From assembly GCA_022600345.1 (NCBI GenBank), contig JAHZKP010000060.1, positions 1-43,315 on the forward strand: a DNA stretch of 43,315 bases. Direction: 5' to 3'. The notes below the pieces were generated by a model. It was given only the letters and a program-made list of their open reading frames with translations, did no database searches and was not told the DNA's origin. Below, piece by piece: positions 24,772 through 32,977 of the stretch (position 1 is the stretch's first letter; every line of letters starts with the position of its first letter). The DNA comes from Alphaproteobacteria bacterium (lineage in GTDB: Bacteria > Pseudomonadota > Alphaproteobacteria > Rhizobiales > Hyphomicrobiaceae). The translations under genes and the position numbers were made by a program.

Positions 24772-26742
24772 ATGGCTCTCGACACCGACAAACTGACGGC
24801 GGCTGGCAACAAGTTGTTGAACCTGCGCGACCGTGCGTTCGGCGTAATGTCCTCGTTGTCAGAGCGCATCGGACTTGACCGGATTGCACTGCCAGCTCCG
24901 ATTGGCCGCTTCGTTAGAAGTTTTGCCGCTGGAGGCGCCGGGCGGCAGGCCATCGTCGACTGGTTCAACCGCCAGCCGCTGGTGCGCTTTATCTCGCGTT
25001 CGCTTTTGCGCCGCATCATCGTTTCCAACCTGATCGGCTTTCTGGTTCTATTCGGCGGCATCCTCTATCTCAGCCTCGATTCCAGTTGGATCATCAATGC
25101 CAAGAGTGAAGCCCTGAAGACCCAGGGGCAGATCATCGCCGCAGCGATCGCCAGCAATGCCAAGGTCAAGAAGGGCCAGATCTCCGTCGATCCGGACCGG
25201 CTGCCAAACAGCAACGATTCTCTCGTACCTTTCCGCAAGGATGCATTCGCGGCCCTGAAGCTTTCGATCCTGCCTGAGCGGGTCGCGCCGATCTTCCGGA
25301 AGTTGACTGAGCCGACGAAAACCCGCGCCCGCATCTACGACCGCCGCGGCAATCTGGTCGTCGATACCAAGGAGCTATTGAAAAAGGGCCAGATCGGCAG
25401 CGGCGCTGTGGGCTCAGCCAAAGACGATAAATTCGCCGGCCTGACTCTTAAGGAACGCAAACAACTGGAGCGGGAGAACCGGCCCAATACGAAGACATTC
25501 TGGACCCGGCTGCAACACTTGCTGATTGGTCGCGAGGTGCAGGTCTACCGCGAGATCGGCGATGCCAATGGGCAGCTTTATCCAGAGGTCAGGCGTGCGC
25601 TGAAGGGCGAAAACACCGCAATGCTGCTGCTCAACGACAGCTCGCAGCAAATCGTCTCCGTTGCCATCCCAATTCAAAGCCTCCAACGTGTCATGGGGGT
25701 CCTGCTGCTATCCACCCCGCCGGGCGAAATCGACAAGGTTCTGGCCGAATCGCGTAACGACCTTTGGCCGTTGGCACTCGTGGCGCTGGCTGCCAGCCTG
25801 CTCACCGCCTGGTTCCTGGAACAAACCGTTGCCGGACCGATGAAGCGCCTATCGATGTCGGCTGAAGAATTGAGCCATGACATCTCGGCGCAAACGCAAC
25901 TTCCCCAGTACGCCGACCGGAAGGACGAAGTCGGCCAAATGGCGCAAGCCTTCGCAAAAATGACGAACTCGCTTTACGAGCGCATCGAGGCCAGCGAAAA
26001 ATTCGCAGCCGATGTCGCCCATGAGCTGAAAAACCCGCTGACGGCAGCCAGCTCCATGTCGCAATCCCTGGAGTATGCCAAAACCGAAGAAGACCGCCAG
26101 CAGGTCGTCTATCAGATCCAGCAGGAACTCAAGCGGCTCAACCGGTTAATCAGCGATGTCTCCAAGGCCTCGATGCTGAATGCCCAATTGCAACGCGAAA
26201 CCGCCGAGCCCGTCGACCTGAAATCGGTTTTGTCCGACGTTTCGTCAATCTTCTCGGAGAAGGCTGAGGGCGCGGGTAAAACGCTGAAATATGCCCTGAA
26301 AAGCCGCAGCGGCCAGATCATGGTTTCAGGCAACGGCGGACGCCTGGGCCAAGTCTTCACCAACCTAATCGACAACGCTTTGTCGTTCTCACCTGAAGGC
26401 GGCACCGTGCAAGTGACCGCCCGGATCGAAAATGGAGACGTCGTGGTGACAGTGGATGATGAGGGCCCCGGCATCCAGGACGACAAGCTGGAGACGATCT
26501 TCTCGCGGTTCTACACCTACCGGCCAACAGCGGATTCCAGCCGCGGCAACAACTCGGGCCTCGGTCTCAGCATCTCGCAAGAGATTATCCAGTCCCACCA
26601 CGGAAAAATCTGGGCGGAAAACCGGTATGCAGGCCACCGTCATGGCGATAGCGACAACCAGGCGCCAATTGGCGCTCGATTTATTGTTCGCCTGCCAATA
26701 AAAAAACCGCTCGTCGCGCGCAATGGTTCCAGAACAGGATGA
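24772..26742 (+). CDS. chvG: Sensor histidine kinase ChvG
   Basis: 656 residues. The order is: cytoplasmic N-terminus, first membrane helix (IIVSNLIGFLVLFGGILYLSL), a periplasmic sensor domain of about 220 residues, second helix (LWPLALVALAASLLTAWFL), HAMP, then the kinase core. The H-box FAADVAHELKNPL has H417; N-box FTNLIDNALSFSPEGG and G-boxes DEGPGIQ and GLGLSIS follow. ChvG senses acid or envelope stress and phosphorylates ChvI; in related species it is held in check by the periplasmic inhibitor ExoR, which is not in this window. The ATG at 24772 has GGAG 5 bases upstream; an ATG at 24685 would add 29 residues. Confidence 0.95.
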   Translation: MALDTDKLTAAGNKLLNLRDRAFGVMSSLSERIGLDRIALPAPIGRFVRSFAAGGAGRQAIVDWFNRQPLVRFISRSLLRRIIVSNLIGFLVLFGGILYLSLDSSWIINAKSEALKTQGQIIAAAIASNAKVKKGQISVDPDRLPNSNDSLVPFRKDAFAALKLSILPERVAPIFRKLTEPTKTRARIYDRRGNLVVDTKELLKKGQIGSGAVGSAKDDKFAGLTLKERKQLERENRPNTKTFWTRLQHLLIGREVQVYREIGDANGQLYPEVRRALKGENTAMLLLNDSSQQIVSVAIPIQSLQRVMGVLLLSTPPGEIDKVLAESRNDLWPLALVALAASLLTAWFLEQTVAGPMKRLSMSAEELSHDISAQTQLPQYADRKDEVGQMAQAFAKMTNSLYERIEASEKFAADVAHELKNPLTAASSMSQSLEYAKTEEDRQQVVYQIQQELKRLNRLISDVSKASMLNAQLQRETAEPVDLKSVLSDVSSIFSEKAEGAGKTLKYALKSRSGQIMVSGNGGRLGQVFTNLIDNALSFSPEGGTVQVTARIENGDVVVTVDDEGPGIQDDKLETIFSRFYTYRPTADSSRGNNSGLGLSISQEIIQSHHGKIWAENRYAGHRHGDSDNQAPIGARFIVRLPIKKPLVARNGSRTG

Positions 26743-26823
26743 TGGAACCCGCGAAGGCCGACGATATGCTGGGTCGGCCGATCTGGCCCGCATCACCGCA
26801 CCTGTGGAGATTTGAGGCACCTC

Positions 26824-27315
26824 ATGGCCGTCGACCTGCCGGTAAGAATTCATGCAACGACCGTCGCGCTGAATGGAATGGCGGCGCTTATTCGCGGCCC
26901 CTCGGGAGCCGGAAAATCGGACCTTGCCCTCAGGTGCCTTGCAGCTTCCCCCAACGGCCTGATCGAAAGCCCGCTAAAGTTGGTTTCCGACGACTACACG
27001 GAAGTCTTTGAGCGCGCGGGCCGGTTATGGACCAGGCCCCCCGAAACAATTGCCAATCTGTTGGAAATTCGTGGACTTGGGCCGGTTCGGATCGAGGCTT
27101 TGGCCGAGGCTCGTTTGGGACTGGTGGTCGACCTGGTCGATGCCGATCAGATTGCCCGCTTCCCCGACCCGCCACGAAACGCCGAAATCGCGGGACGAAG
27201 CCTACCCTCGATTGTGTTATGCGCAACGCAGGCTTCGGCAACAGCAAAGCTGATGGTTGCCCTTGAACACGTACAACGCTGTGGACAGTTACCATTTTCA
27301 AACAGTCCCGACTGA
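26824..27315 (+). CDS. hprK: HPr kinase/phosphorylase, short alphaproteobacterial form
   Basis: 163 residues, matching only the C-terminal catalytic domain of Gram-positive HprK. The P-loop GPSGAGKS lies at residues 25-32, followed by LVSDDYTEV and the HprK signature-like segment LLEIRGLGPVRIEAL. HprK phosphorylates and dephosphorylates a serine of HPr. Alphaproteobacteria lack sugar PTS permeases and use this relay for regulation. The gene sits between chvG and the EIIA and HPr genes on the same strand, the conserved rhizobial order. The ATG at 26824 has TGAGG upstream. Confidence 0.95.
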   Translation: MAVDLPVRIHATTVALNGMAALIRGPSGAGKSDLALRCLAASPNGLIESPLKLVSDDYTEVFERAGRLWTRPPETIANLLEIRGLGPVRIEALAEARLGLVVDLVDADQIARFPDPPRNAEIAGRSLPSIVLCATQASATAKLMVALEHVQRCGQLPFSNSPD

Positions 27316-27526
27316 TGCTCCGTTGAGGCCCCGCCAGGCAATCGCGCCCGGCATTTGTGCCTTCCGGGCGCGGCTGGTCGGATGATGCTCCAGCTCGGGC
27401 AACGTAAAGGGCTTGCCAAATCACTCGTCCTCGGTTTTCGTTGTCTTGAACAGCCGCATCTATTTGTGCTGCTGCAAATCGTGCACACGCAGCTTTAGAA
27501 CAGTCAAAAAATGGAATTTCTCTGAA

Positions 27527-27931
27527 ATGATCGGGCTTGTGATCGTTGCACATGGGGGGCTCGCCGAAGAGTTCCGAGCGGCTCTGGAACATATAGTCGG
27601 GCCGCAACGGCAGGTCGATACGATTGCCATTGCACCCGAAGACGACATGGTTGAACGACGCCAGCGGATCCTTGATGCCATCGCTAAGACCGATACCGGC
27701 GGAGGCGTAATTTTGTTGACCGACATGTTTGGCGGCACGCCCTCCAACCTCGCAATTTCGGTGATCGAGGAAGCCAACGTCGAGGTTTTGGCCGGCATCA
27801 ATCTACCTATATTGGTCAAGCTGGCCAGCATCAGAGGTGAAGTAAGCCTCAAGGAGGCAGTGGAATCGGCAAGCGAGGCGGGGCGCAAATATATCAAGAT
27901 TGCCAGCCAGCAGCTTTCCAGCGATTCTTAG
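27527..27931 (+). CDS. PTS EIIA component, mannose family
   Basis: 134 residues. MIGLVIVAHGGLAEEF holds the phosphorylated His9, and VILLTDMFGGTPSNLAI is the family's second signature. It accepts phosphate from HPr. In alphaproteobacteria no sugar permease follows, so the protein is regulatory, linked with ChvG/ChvI, carbon reserves and nitrogen signalling. The ATG at 27527 begins the domain exactly; its ribosome site is weak. It lies between hprK (211 bases upstream) and the HPr gene (136 bases downstream). Confidence 0.95.
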   Translation: MIGLVIVAHGGLAEEFRAALEHIVGPQRQVDTIAIAPEDDMVERRQRILDAIAKTDTGGGVILLTDMFGGTPSNLAISVIEEANVEVLAGINLPILVKLASIRGEVSLKEAVESASEAGRKYIKIASQQLSSDS

Positions 27932-28067
27932 GCGTTGTGATCGGCTGGCAGGCCAAACCAGCTACACAGTGGTACTTCTGCACGATTTCATCTGCCGCCA
28001 ATACGCTTTATGTTGGCCGGCTTGTGAGCTGCAAAGATATCCGCAACCCCCGTGTCAATTACGAGCA

Positions 28068-28373
28068 ATGCCCGAACTCAACGACAGTCTCCATCCAGAA
28101 GCCATCGTCACAATCCGTAATCGCAAGGGCCTGCACGCACGCGCCTCTGCGCAATTCGTCAAATGTGCCGAAACCTTCAAGGCCAATGTCGAAGTGACCC
28201 GCGATGGTCAAAAGGTGGTCGGCACGTCTATTCTCGGGCTGATGATGCTGGCTGCCGGTCCCGGATCTACCCTTCATATACTGGCCAAAGGGCCCGAAGG
28301 CCCCGAGGCGCTGCAGGCGCTCGTCGAGCTTGTCGAAGGTGGCTTCGGCGAGGATTTCTGCGGCGAGGATTGA
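28068..28373 (+). CDS. Phosphocarrier protein HPr
   Basis: 101 residues. The active-site segment NRKGLHARASAQF gives His23 as the EI-dependent phosphorylation site. GTSILGLMMLAAGPG holds Ser54, the residue expected to be modified by HprK. HPr passes phosphate from EI to EIIA. EI is not encoded in the window. The ~14 residues before the domain core and the acidic tail (FGEDFCGED) are slightly longer than in enteric HPr. Confidence 0.95.
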   Translation: MPELNDSLHPEAIVTIRNRKGLHARASAQFVKCAETFKANVEVTRDGQKVVGTSILGLMMLAAGPGSTLHILAKGPEGPEALQALVELVEGGFGEDFCGED

Positions 28374-28406
28374 CGGCGCCAAAGTTATCCTGTCTCGAAG
28401 TGGGTT

Positions 28407-28522
28407 GCCGTATCTTGGCACCGCTTCAACATCGGCCCGCCGTATCTTGGCACCTAGCTTCAACATCGGTTTTCCGAATGTTGGGCCAACAATAGCTTCA
28501 ACACGCGCTTGCGCAGTGTTGA
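28407..28522. repeat. Direct repeats and hairpins downstream of the HPr gene
   Basis: A ~29-base unit starting GCCGTATCTTGGCACC and ending TTCAACATCGG occurs at 28407-28435 and, with a 2-base insertion, at 28439-28469. CAACATCGG...CCGAATGTTG (28461-28483) and TCAACAC...GTGTTGA (about 28498-28521) can form hairpins. The recurring TTCAACA/TGTTGA theme suggests a small family of repeats, possibly ending the PTS transcript. There is no T-run. Confidence 0.7.
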
Positions 28523-28536
28523 GCCAAGAAAGAGCC

Positions 28537-28818
28537 TTACCGTCCCAGGCTGGCAGCGCGGCGGCGAACTTCTTTTTTCGAAACGTAACCGGCTTTAACC
28601 AGTGCCTTGACGCAGGTGCGCGACAGCTTCGAACCGTTGCGGCGCATGCAGCGCTTAACACCCGATGAACCAGGAGCGTGCGAGGAGCAGTAGGAAAGAT
28701 AGTCGCCCATGCAGGCGTACTTGACGGAGGAGGAAACGGCGGAAGCCTGAGTTGCCGAAGCGGCGAGAACTGCGAAGGTGAGGGCGGTTGCGATTGCTTT
28801 GGTGTTGAAACCGGTCAT
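28537..28818 (-). CDS. Small secreted Cys-rich protein (cysteine-rich repeat type)
   Basis: 93 residues. A signal peptide (IATALTFAVLAASATQASA) is followed by a 65-residue mature part with four cysteines: YACMGDYLSYCSSHAPG, RCMRRNG, RTCVKAL. The spacing C-x7-C...C-x11-C resembles the cysteine-rich repeat (GLG1-like) found in many small periplasmic proteins of Hyphomicrobiales, whose function is unknown. The C-terminus is basic (KKEVRRRAASLGR). GGGAGAAG precedes the ATG at 28818. It converges on the HPr region. Confidence 0.8.
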   Translation of the reverse strand: MTGFNTKAIATALTFAVLAASATQASAVSSSVKYACMGDYLSYCSSHAPGSSGVKRCMRRNGSKLSRTCVKALVKAGYVSKKEVRRRAASLGR

Positions 28819-29161
28819 TCGTCTTCTCCCTGGTGTCTCGAATTGGCTGGCGGTTGGTGTCTCGCCGTCTGTTGAAACCAATATGCCGACACACACACCC
28901 AGCCGCTGTTCCGGCCGGGACAGGGAACGGATAAATTTAGAGTTTGTTTGCCATGAACCGTTGGAGCCCGTGTTTCTCAGGCCTTAGCAGCACGTGATCC
29001 GTTACAAATTCCCTCGTTGAGCGCGCGAAGCGCCACCCAAATCCACCTCTTCCACCCCCGTCATCTCCACGAAGGTGGAGACCCAGACAAGCCTCAGGGC
29101 ACCGCCACCAGCTCTTCTTGGCACCGCCCCATCCGGCAACTCCATCAAACGGAACCCGCCC
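28819..29161. other. Intergenic region
   Basis: 343 bases between the Cys-rich protein start and the end of the TadG-like gene. I see no gene, hairpin or repeat that I can support. It should contain the promoter of the Cys-rich protein gene and the end of the TadG-like transcript. Confidence 0.4.
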
Positions 29162-30601
29162 CTACTTCGACAGGTGCAAAGCGGAAATCTTCAGCGCGAT
29201 GTCACGGAACGACTGACGCAGCTCGTTGCCGTTTTGCGCCGAATAGACATGATCCTCAGAGCTTGCGCACGCATTAAGCGTCTGCTCGGCCTCACCGCCG
29301 CTGGCAAGCTGGAAGCCGACCGAATAAACCGTGATGCCCTGAGCCTTCATCGAAGCGCAGATCGAGCGCGCCTGCTGGGCAGACTTGGCATTGGCCGACG
29401 TGCAGTTCCCCTTGTGGGCATTGTTGCCCGAAGACTCCTTATCCTTGAGACCAGTGGTGCAGTATTGGGTGTTGTATTCTCCATCGGTCATCAGCACAGC
29501 AATCTTTTGCAGCATCGGCCGCCCCTTGGAATTGAGCTGGGTGAGCCCGGCATAAGAGTCCGGTTTGCTGGCCGAGGGCATAACGTCCCCCCAGTTGGGT
29601 GACAAAGTGTAATACGTCCAAGCCGTGCCAAGGTGTCCAGCCGTCGTGCCGCGGGCCTCGAATCCATCGATGGTTGAATTCAACAGCGCCTTGTTGGCGG
29701 TAAGCGGAACTATTGGATTATCGGGCTGGCAGGCGCCATTCGCGGTGTAGACGGGCGCGAGCCGGTCGCCGCCGACAGGTGCTGCATCGGTGTATGCTTT
29801 GGAACCGGAACGCTCGGCAACGCAGATTGCAGCCCGGTTCCACCAGACATTGCTGCCGTTGGCGTTCTTCATCTTCTTGGCGTTCGGGCCGGAATGAATG
29901 ATAGACTGGCTGAGCGTGCCGATGTTGATCGCAGTTGAGAACGGCACAAGGGCGACGCGCGAGGTATGCGAGCCCTGATTGTCCCAGACGACGACGTTGA
30001 TCAGGTCCTTGGCGGCCTCCTTCATCGCGTTCAGCTTTTCACCACTGGTGCAATTATAAGTGCCGCTGTCGCACATCGAACCGGTCACATCCAGCATCAA
30101 CGACACCTCGATGGAGGATTCCGCGTTGCCGTTGACCTGAAGGACGGCCTTTGAGAACTCAGACCCCGACAGTTTCAGGAGCGGCAATTGGTTAATGCCG
30201 GCCAGTTTCATGAAGCTGGTTTCCAGATTTGCCGTACCCTCCGCGGTGACAGCAGTCCCTTCATCGACAACCTTGAACTGGATTGTGTCCATCGACAGCG
30301 GCACGCGGCCCTGGATGTTCGCATTGTAGTAGCTGTTGGCAATCGCAATCGCGGCTGCCGAATCCAGACCGTTGACCTGGAGGTTGCGGGCGCCCGCCAA
30401 TACAGCCGCATCCACCGCCCCAATCGTCTCGGTGCGCGCGTGCAGCCAGCGCGCCATGTCAATCGAGACGCCAATCACCAAGAATAAGACGATGCCCATC
30501 AACCCGAACAGAATCGTGACACTGCCTTTGCGTGCTGCAGCAAAGGACACCGGCCCGCCGCTCCGGGTTTTCTTTGCACTCGAGTTGGCAACTCTATACA
30601 T
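29162..30601 (-). CDS. TadG-like pilus-assembly protein with von Willebrand A domain
   Basis: 479 residues. A short N-terminus and membrane helix (SVTILFGLMGIVLFLVIGVSIDMARW) with a following Ala-rich helix match the TadE/TadG-like domain. A von Willebrand A domain begins at EVSLMLDVTGSM (metal-binding DxTxS motif) and runs to the C-terminus, interrupted by a Cys-containing insert. TadG-type proteins are pseudopilin-like components of Flp/Tad pilus systems, membrane-anchored with the body in the periplasm. No other tad genes are adjacent. The ATG at 30601 has AGGA about 9 bases upstream; the frame extends 23 codons further. A truncated paralogue lies at the right end of the window. Confidence 0.88.
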   Translation of the reverse strand: MYRVANSSAKKTRSGGPVSFAAARKGSVTILFGLMGIVLFLVIGVSIDMARWLHARTETIGAVDAAVLAGARNLQVNGLDSAAAIAIANSYYNANIQGRVPLSMDTIQFKVVDEGTAVTAEGTANLETSFMKLAGINQLPLLKLSGSEFSKAVLQVNGNAESSIEVSLMLDVTGSMCDSGTYNCTSGEKLNAMKEAAKDLINVVVWDNQGSHTSRVALVPFSTAINIGTLSQSIIHSGPNAKKMKNANGSNVWWNRAAICVAERSGSKAYTDAAPVGGDRLAPVYTANGACQPDNPIVPLTANKALLNSTIDGFEARGTTAGHLGTAWTYYTLSPNWGDVMPSASKPDSYAGLTQLNSKGRPMLQKIAVLMTDGEYNTQYCTTGLKDKESSGNNAHKGNCTSANAKSAQQARSICASMKAQGITVYSVGFQLASGGEAEQTLNACASSEDHVYSAQNGNELRQSFRDIALKISALHLSK

Positions 30602-31284
30602 GGCACCGATCCTGCTAATACTTACTCTTTGCTCAAAATTCACAGAAAGAAATTTACAGCCTGTAAACACATACAGCTCTCAGGCAACGTGTTGAGTATT
30701 GTGCTAACCAACAAGTTCGAGTTTGCTTCAATTTTTACTTATTCAAACTGATCTCCGCACAACTAAACCGTGTTCTAAGGCCCTACCAGCCAAGCAAACT
30801 CGCCACTGGGCGCGTGTTGCCGGCACCCAACAGGTAAAGGCAGCCGACTGGAACCGGCCAAACCCCATGACATAAAGACTTGTTTATATGTTATTGCGAT
30901 CTGGGCCGCTTGCCGCTATACGGACGGGACAAGGGGGATCTGCACCAGCACTTAAGCGGACCGTGGGCGTCCATTGGCGATGCAGCCCTCTGCCGATCCA
31001 GGCCGGCGCGAATAGCAGCAACGAACATGCTGTTACCGCTTCGTATCAGGGCGTATTCACGGCCTGCAATTGGGTCGACCAGTGGCAACCGATGCCGCAA
31101 GGATCAACGACTTGGCAGGAGCGTGGGGTGCCACGATTACTCGGATCATCACGATCCAGGGCTCGTGAACTGCACCAAATCAAAACGTTCCAGCTCGAAA
31201 TGGTGCTCATTTGGGATCGACGCAACAAGATCAATGTGCGGCCCCGGGGCATGGAAGCTAAAGAAACAAAGGGACCATCTGCTT
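30602..31284. other. Long divergent intergenic region between the TadG-like gene and ahcY
   Basis: 683 bases. The ahcY reading frame stays open about 400 bases upstream, but nothing there resembles the enzyme or any known protein. A GCTAAAG just before the ahcY start recalls the end of SAM-II riboswitches, but the paired core is absent. No other element was recognised. Confidence 0.45.
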
Positions 31285-32691
31285 ATGTCTTCGAACGACT
31301 ATGTAATCGCCGATATCGGTCTTGCGGATTTTGGCCGCAAGGAGATCACTCTTGCAGAAGGCGAAATGCCCGGCCTGATGGCGACCCGCGAAGAGTATGG
31401 TGCTTCGCAACCGCTGAAGGGCGCGCGCATCGCCGGCTCGCTGCACATGACCATCCAGACAGCCGTCCTGATTGAAACGCTGACCGCCCTGGGCGCTGAT
31501 GTCCGCTGGGCATCCTGCAACATCTACTCAACCCAGGACCACGCAGCCGCCGCGATCGCTGCATCGGGCGTTCCTGTATTCGCCGTCAAGGGCGAGTCGC
31601 TGGAAGATTATTGGGAGTACACGCGCAAGATCCTCGAATGGAGCGATGGCGGTACCCCCAACCTGATCCTGGATGATGGCGGCGATGCCACGATGCTCGT
31701 CCACCTGGGCCTGCGCGCCGAACAAGGCGACACCGCCTTCCTCGACAAGCCCGGCTCGGAAGAAGAAGAGATCCTGTTCAAGCTGATCAAACGCACGCTC
31801 GGCGAAAAGCCAGGCTGGTTTGCCGAATTGGCCAAGAACATCCTGGGCGTTTCCGAAGAAACGACAACGGGCGTCAACCGCCTGTATCAGCTTGCCAATC
31901 AGAACAAGCTTCTGTTCCCATGCATCAACGTCAATGACAGCGTCACCAAGTCGAAGTTCGACAACCTGTATGGCTGCCGTGAGTCGCTGGTCGACGGCAT
32001 TCGTCGTGGCACCGACGTTATGATGTCGGGCAAGGTCGCAATGGTCGCCGGCTTCGGCGACGTTGGCAAGGGATCGGCCGCCTCGCTTCGCAACGCCGGT
32101 TGCCGGGTGATGGTTTCGGAAATCGATCCGATCTGTGCATTGCAGGCGGCGATGGAAGGCTACGAAGTCGTCACGATGGAACAGGCCGCACCGCAGGCCG
32201 ACATCTTCTGCACGGCAACGGGCAACAAGGACGTCATCAATATCGACCATATGCGCAACATGAAAGATGGCGCAATCGTCTGTAACATCGGTCACTTCGA
32301 TAACGAAATCGATGTCGCCGGCCTCAAGAACCTCAAGTGGGATAACATCAAGCCGCAGGTCGACCAGATCGAGTTTGCCGACGGCAAGAAGATCGTCCTG
32401 CTGTCAGAGGGCCGCCTGGTCAACCTTGGCAACGCCATGGGCCACCCCTCGTTCGTTATGTCGGCGTCCTTCACCAACCAGACGTTGGCCCAGATCGAAC
32501 TTTGGACAAAGCGTGACACCGGCACCTATAAAAAAGACGTTTACACGCTGCCCAAGCACCTCGATGAAAAAGTGGCCCGCCTACACCTGCAAAAGATCGG
32601 CGTCACTCTGACAGACCTGTCTGATGACCAGTCGGAATACCTGGGCATCCCACAGGCCGGTCCATATAAGCCCGATCACTACCGTTATTGA
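31285..32691 (+). CDS. ahcY: Adenosylhomocysteinase
   Basis: 468 residues, the usual length for bacterial forms with the ~40-residue insert. It opens with [16 protein letters not shown], then [19 protein letters not shown] (substrate site), the NAD-binding motif [12 protein letters not shown] and [20 protein letters not shown], ending PDHYRY as in family members. The tetrameric enzyme splits S-adenosylhomocysteine into adenosine and homocysteine, relieving inhibition of methyltransferases. The start at 31285 gives the full conserved N-terminus. A strong terminator follows, so it is probably transcribed alone, ahead of the sensor kinase gene. Confidence 0.98.
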   Translation: MSSNDYVIADIGLADFGRKEITLAEGEMPGLMATREEYGASQPLKGARIAGSLHMTIQTAVLIETLTALGADVRWASCNIYSTQDHAAAAIAASGVPVFAVKGESLEDYWEYTRKILEWSDGGTPNLILDDGGDATMLVHLGLRAEQGDTAFLDKPGSEEEEILFKLIKRTLGEKPGWFAELAKNILGVSEETTTGVNRLYQLANQNKLLFPCINVNDSVTKSKFDNLYGCRESLVDGIRRGTDVMMSGKVAMVAGFGDVGKGSAASLRNAGCRVMVSEIDPICALQAAMEGYEVVTMEQAAPQADIFCTATGNKDVINIDHMRNMKDGAIVCNIGHFDNEIDVAGLKNLKWDNIKPQVDQIEFADGKKIVLLSEGRLVNLGNAMGHPSFVMSASFTNQTLAQIELWTKRDTGTYKKDVYTLPKHLDEKVARLHLQKIGVTLTDLSDDQSEYLGIPQAGPYKPDHYRY

Positions 32692-32775
32692 TCCGGCTTA
32701 GATCTCACGACCAGCCTCCAGGGATCGATTGAGCGATTCGTCGCTTCGTCAAGCCTGAACAATTCGACAACTTGA

Positions 32776-32810
32776 AACGGCGCCGGTCACAAACCGGTGC
32801 CGTTTTTCTT
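32776..32810 (+). terminator. Rho-independent terminator after ahcY
   Basis: AACGGCGCCGGT (32776-32787) pairs with ACCGGTGCCGTT (32793-32804) around a 5-base loop, and the stem leads into TTTCTTTT. It lies about 85 bases after the ahcY stop. Confidence 0.92.
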
Positions 32811-32977
32811 TTCTCTATCAGTTTGTGTTGCTTGCGCCCTATCCAGGGCGAATGGGCGGCCGCATAATTTGGCATTGATTCGGCTCTTGCCATCAAAGCT
32901 ACTCAGTCTGCGCCCTATTGTTGGCATCGCGTTGCGGCCGGACTTGTTGCTGCGCCACTTGCTCCAAGGAACACTTG

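Noticed and set aside
30880-31284. N-terminal extension of the ahcY frame by 135 codons
   Set aside because: AhcY proteins begin close to the conserved [12 protein letters not shown] segment; the upstream translation has no similarity.
31180-31284. Possible SAM-II or SAH riboswitch in the ahcY leader
   Set aside because: Only a GCTAAAG near the start matches; the base-paired core could not be found on inspection.
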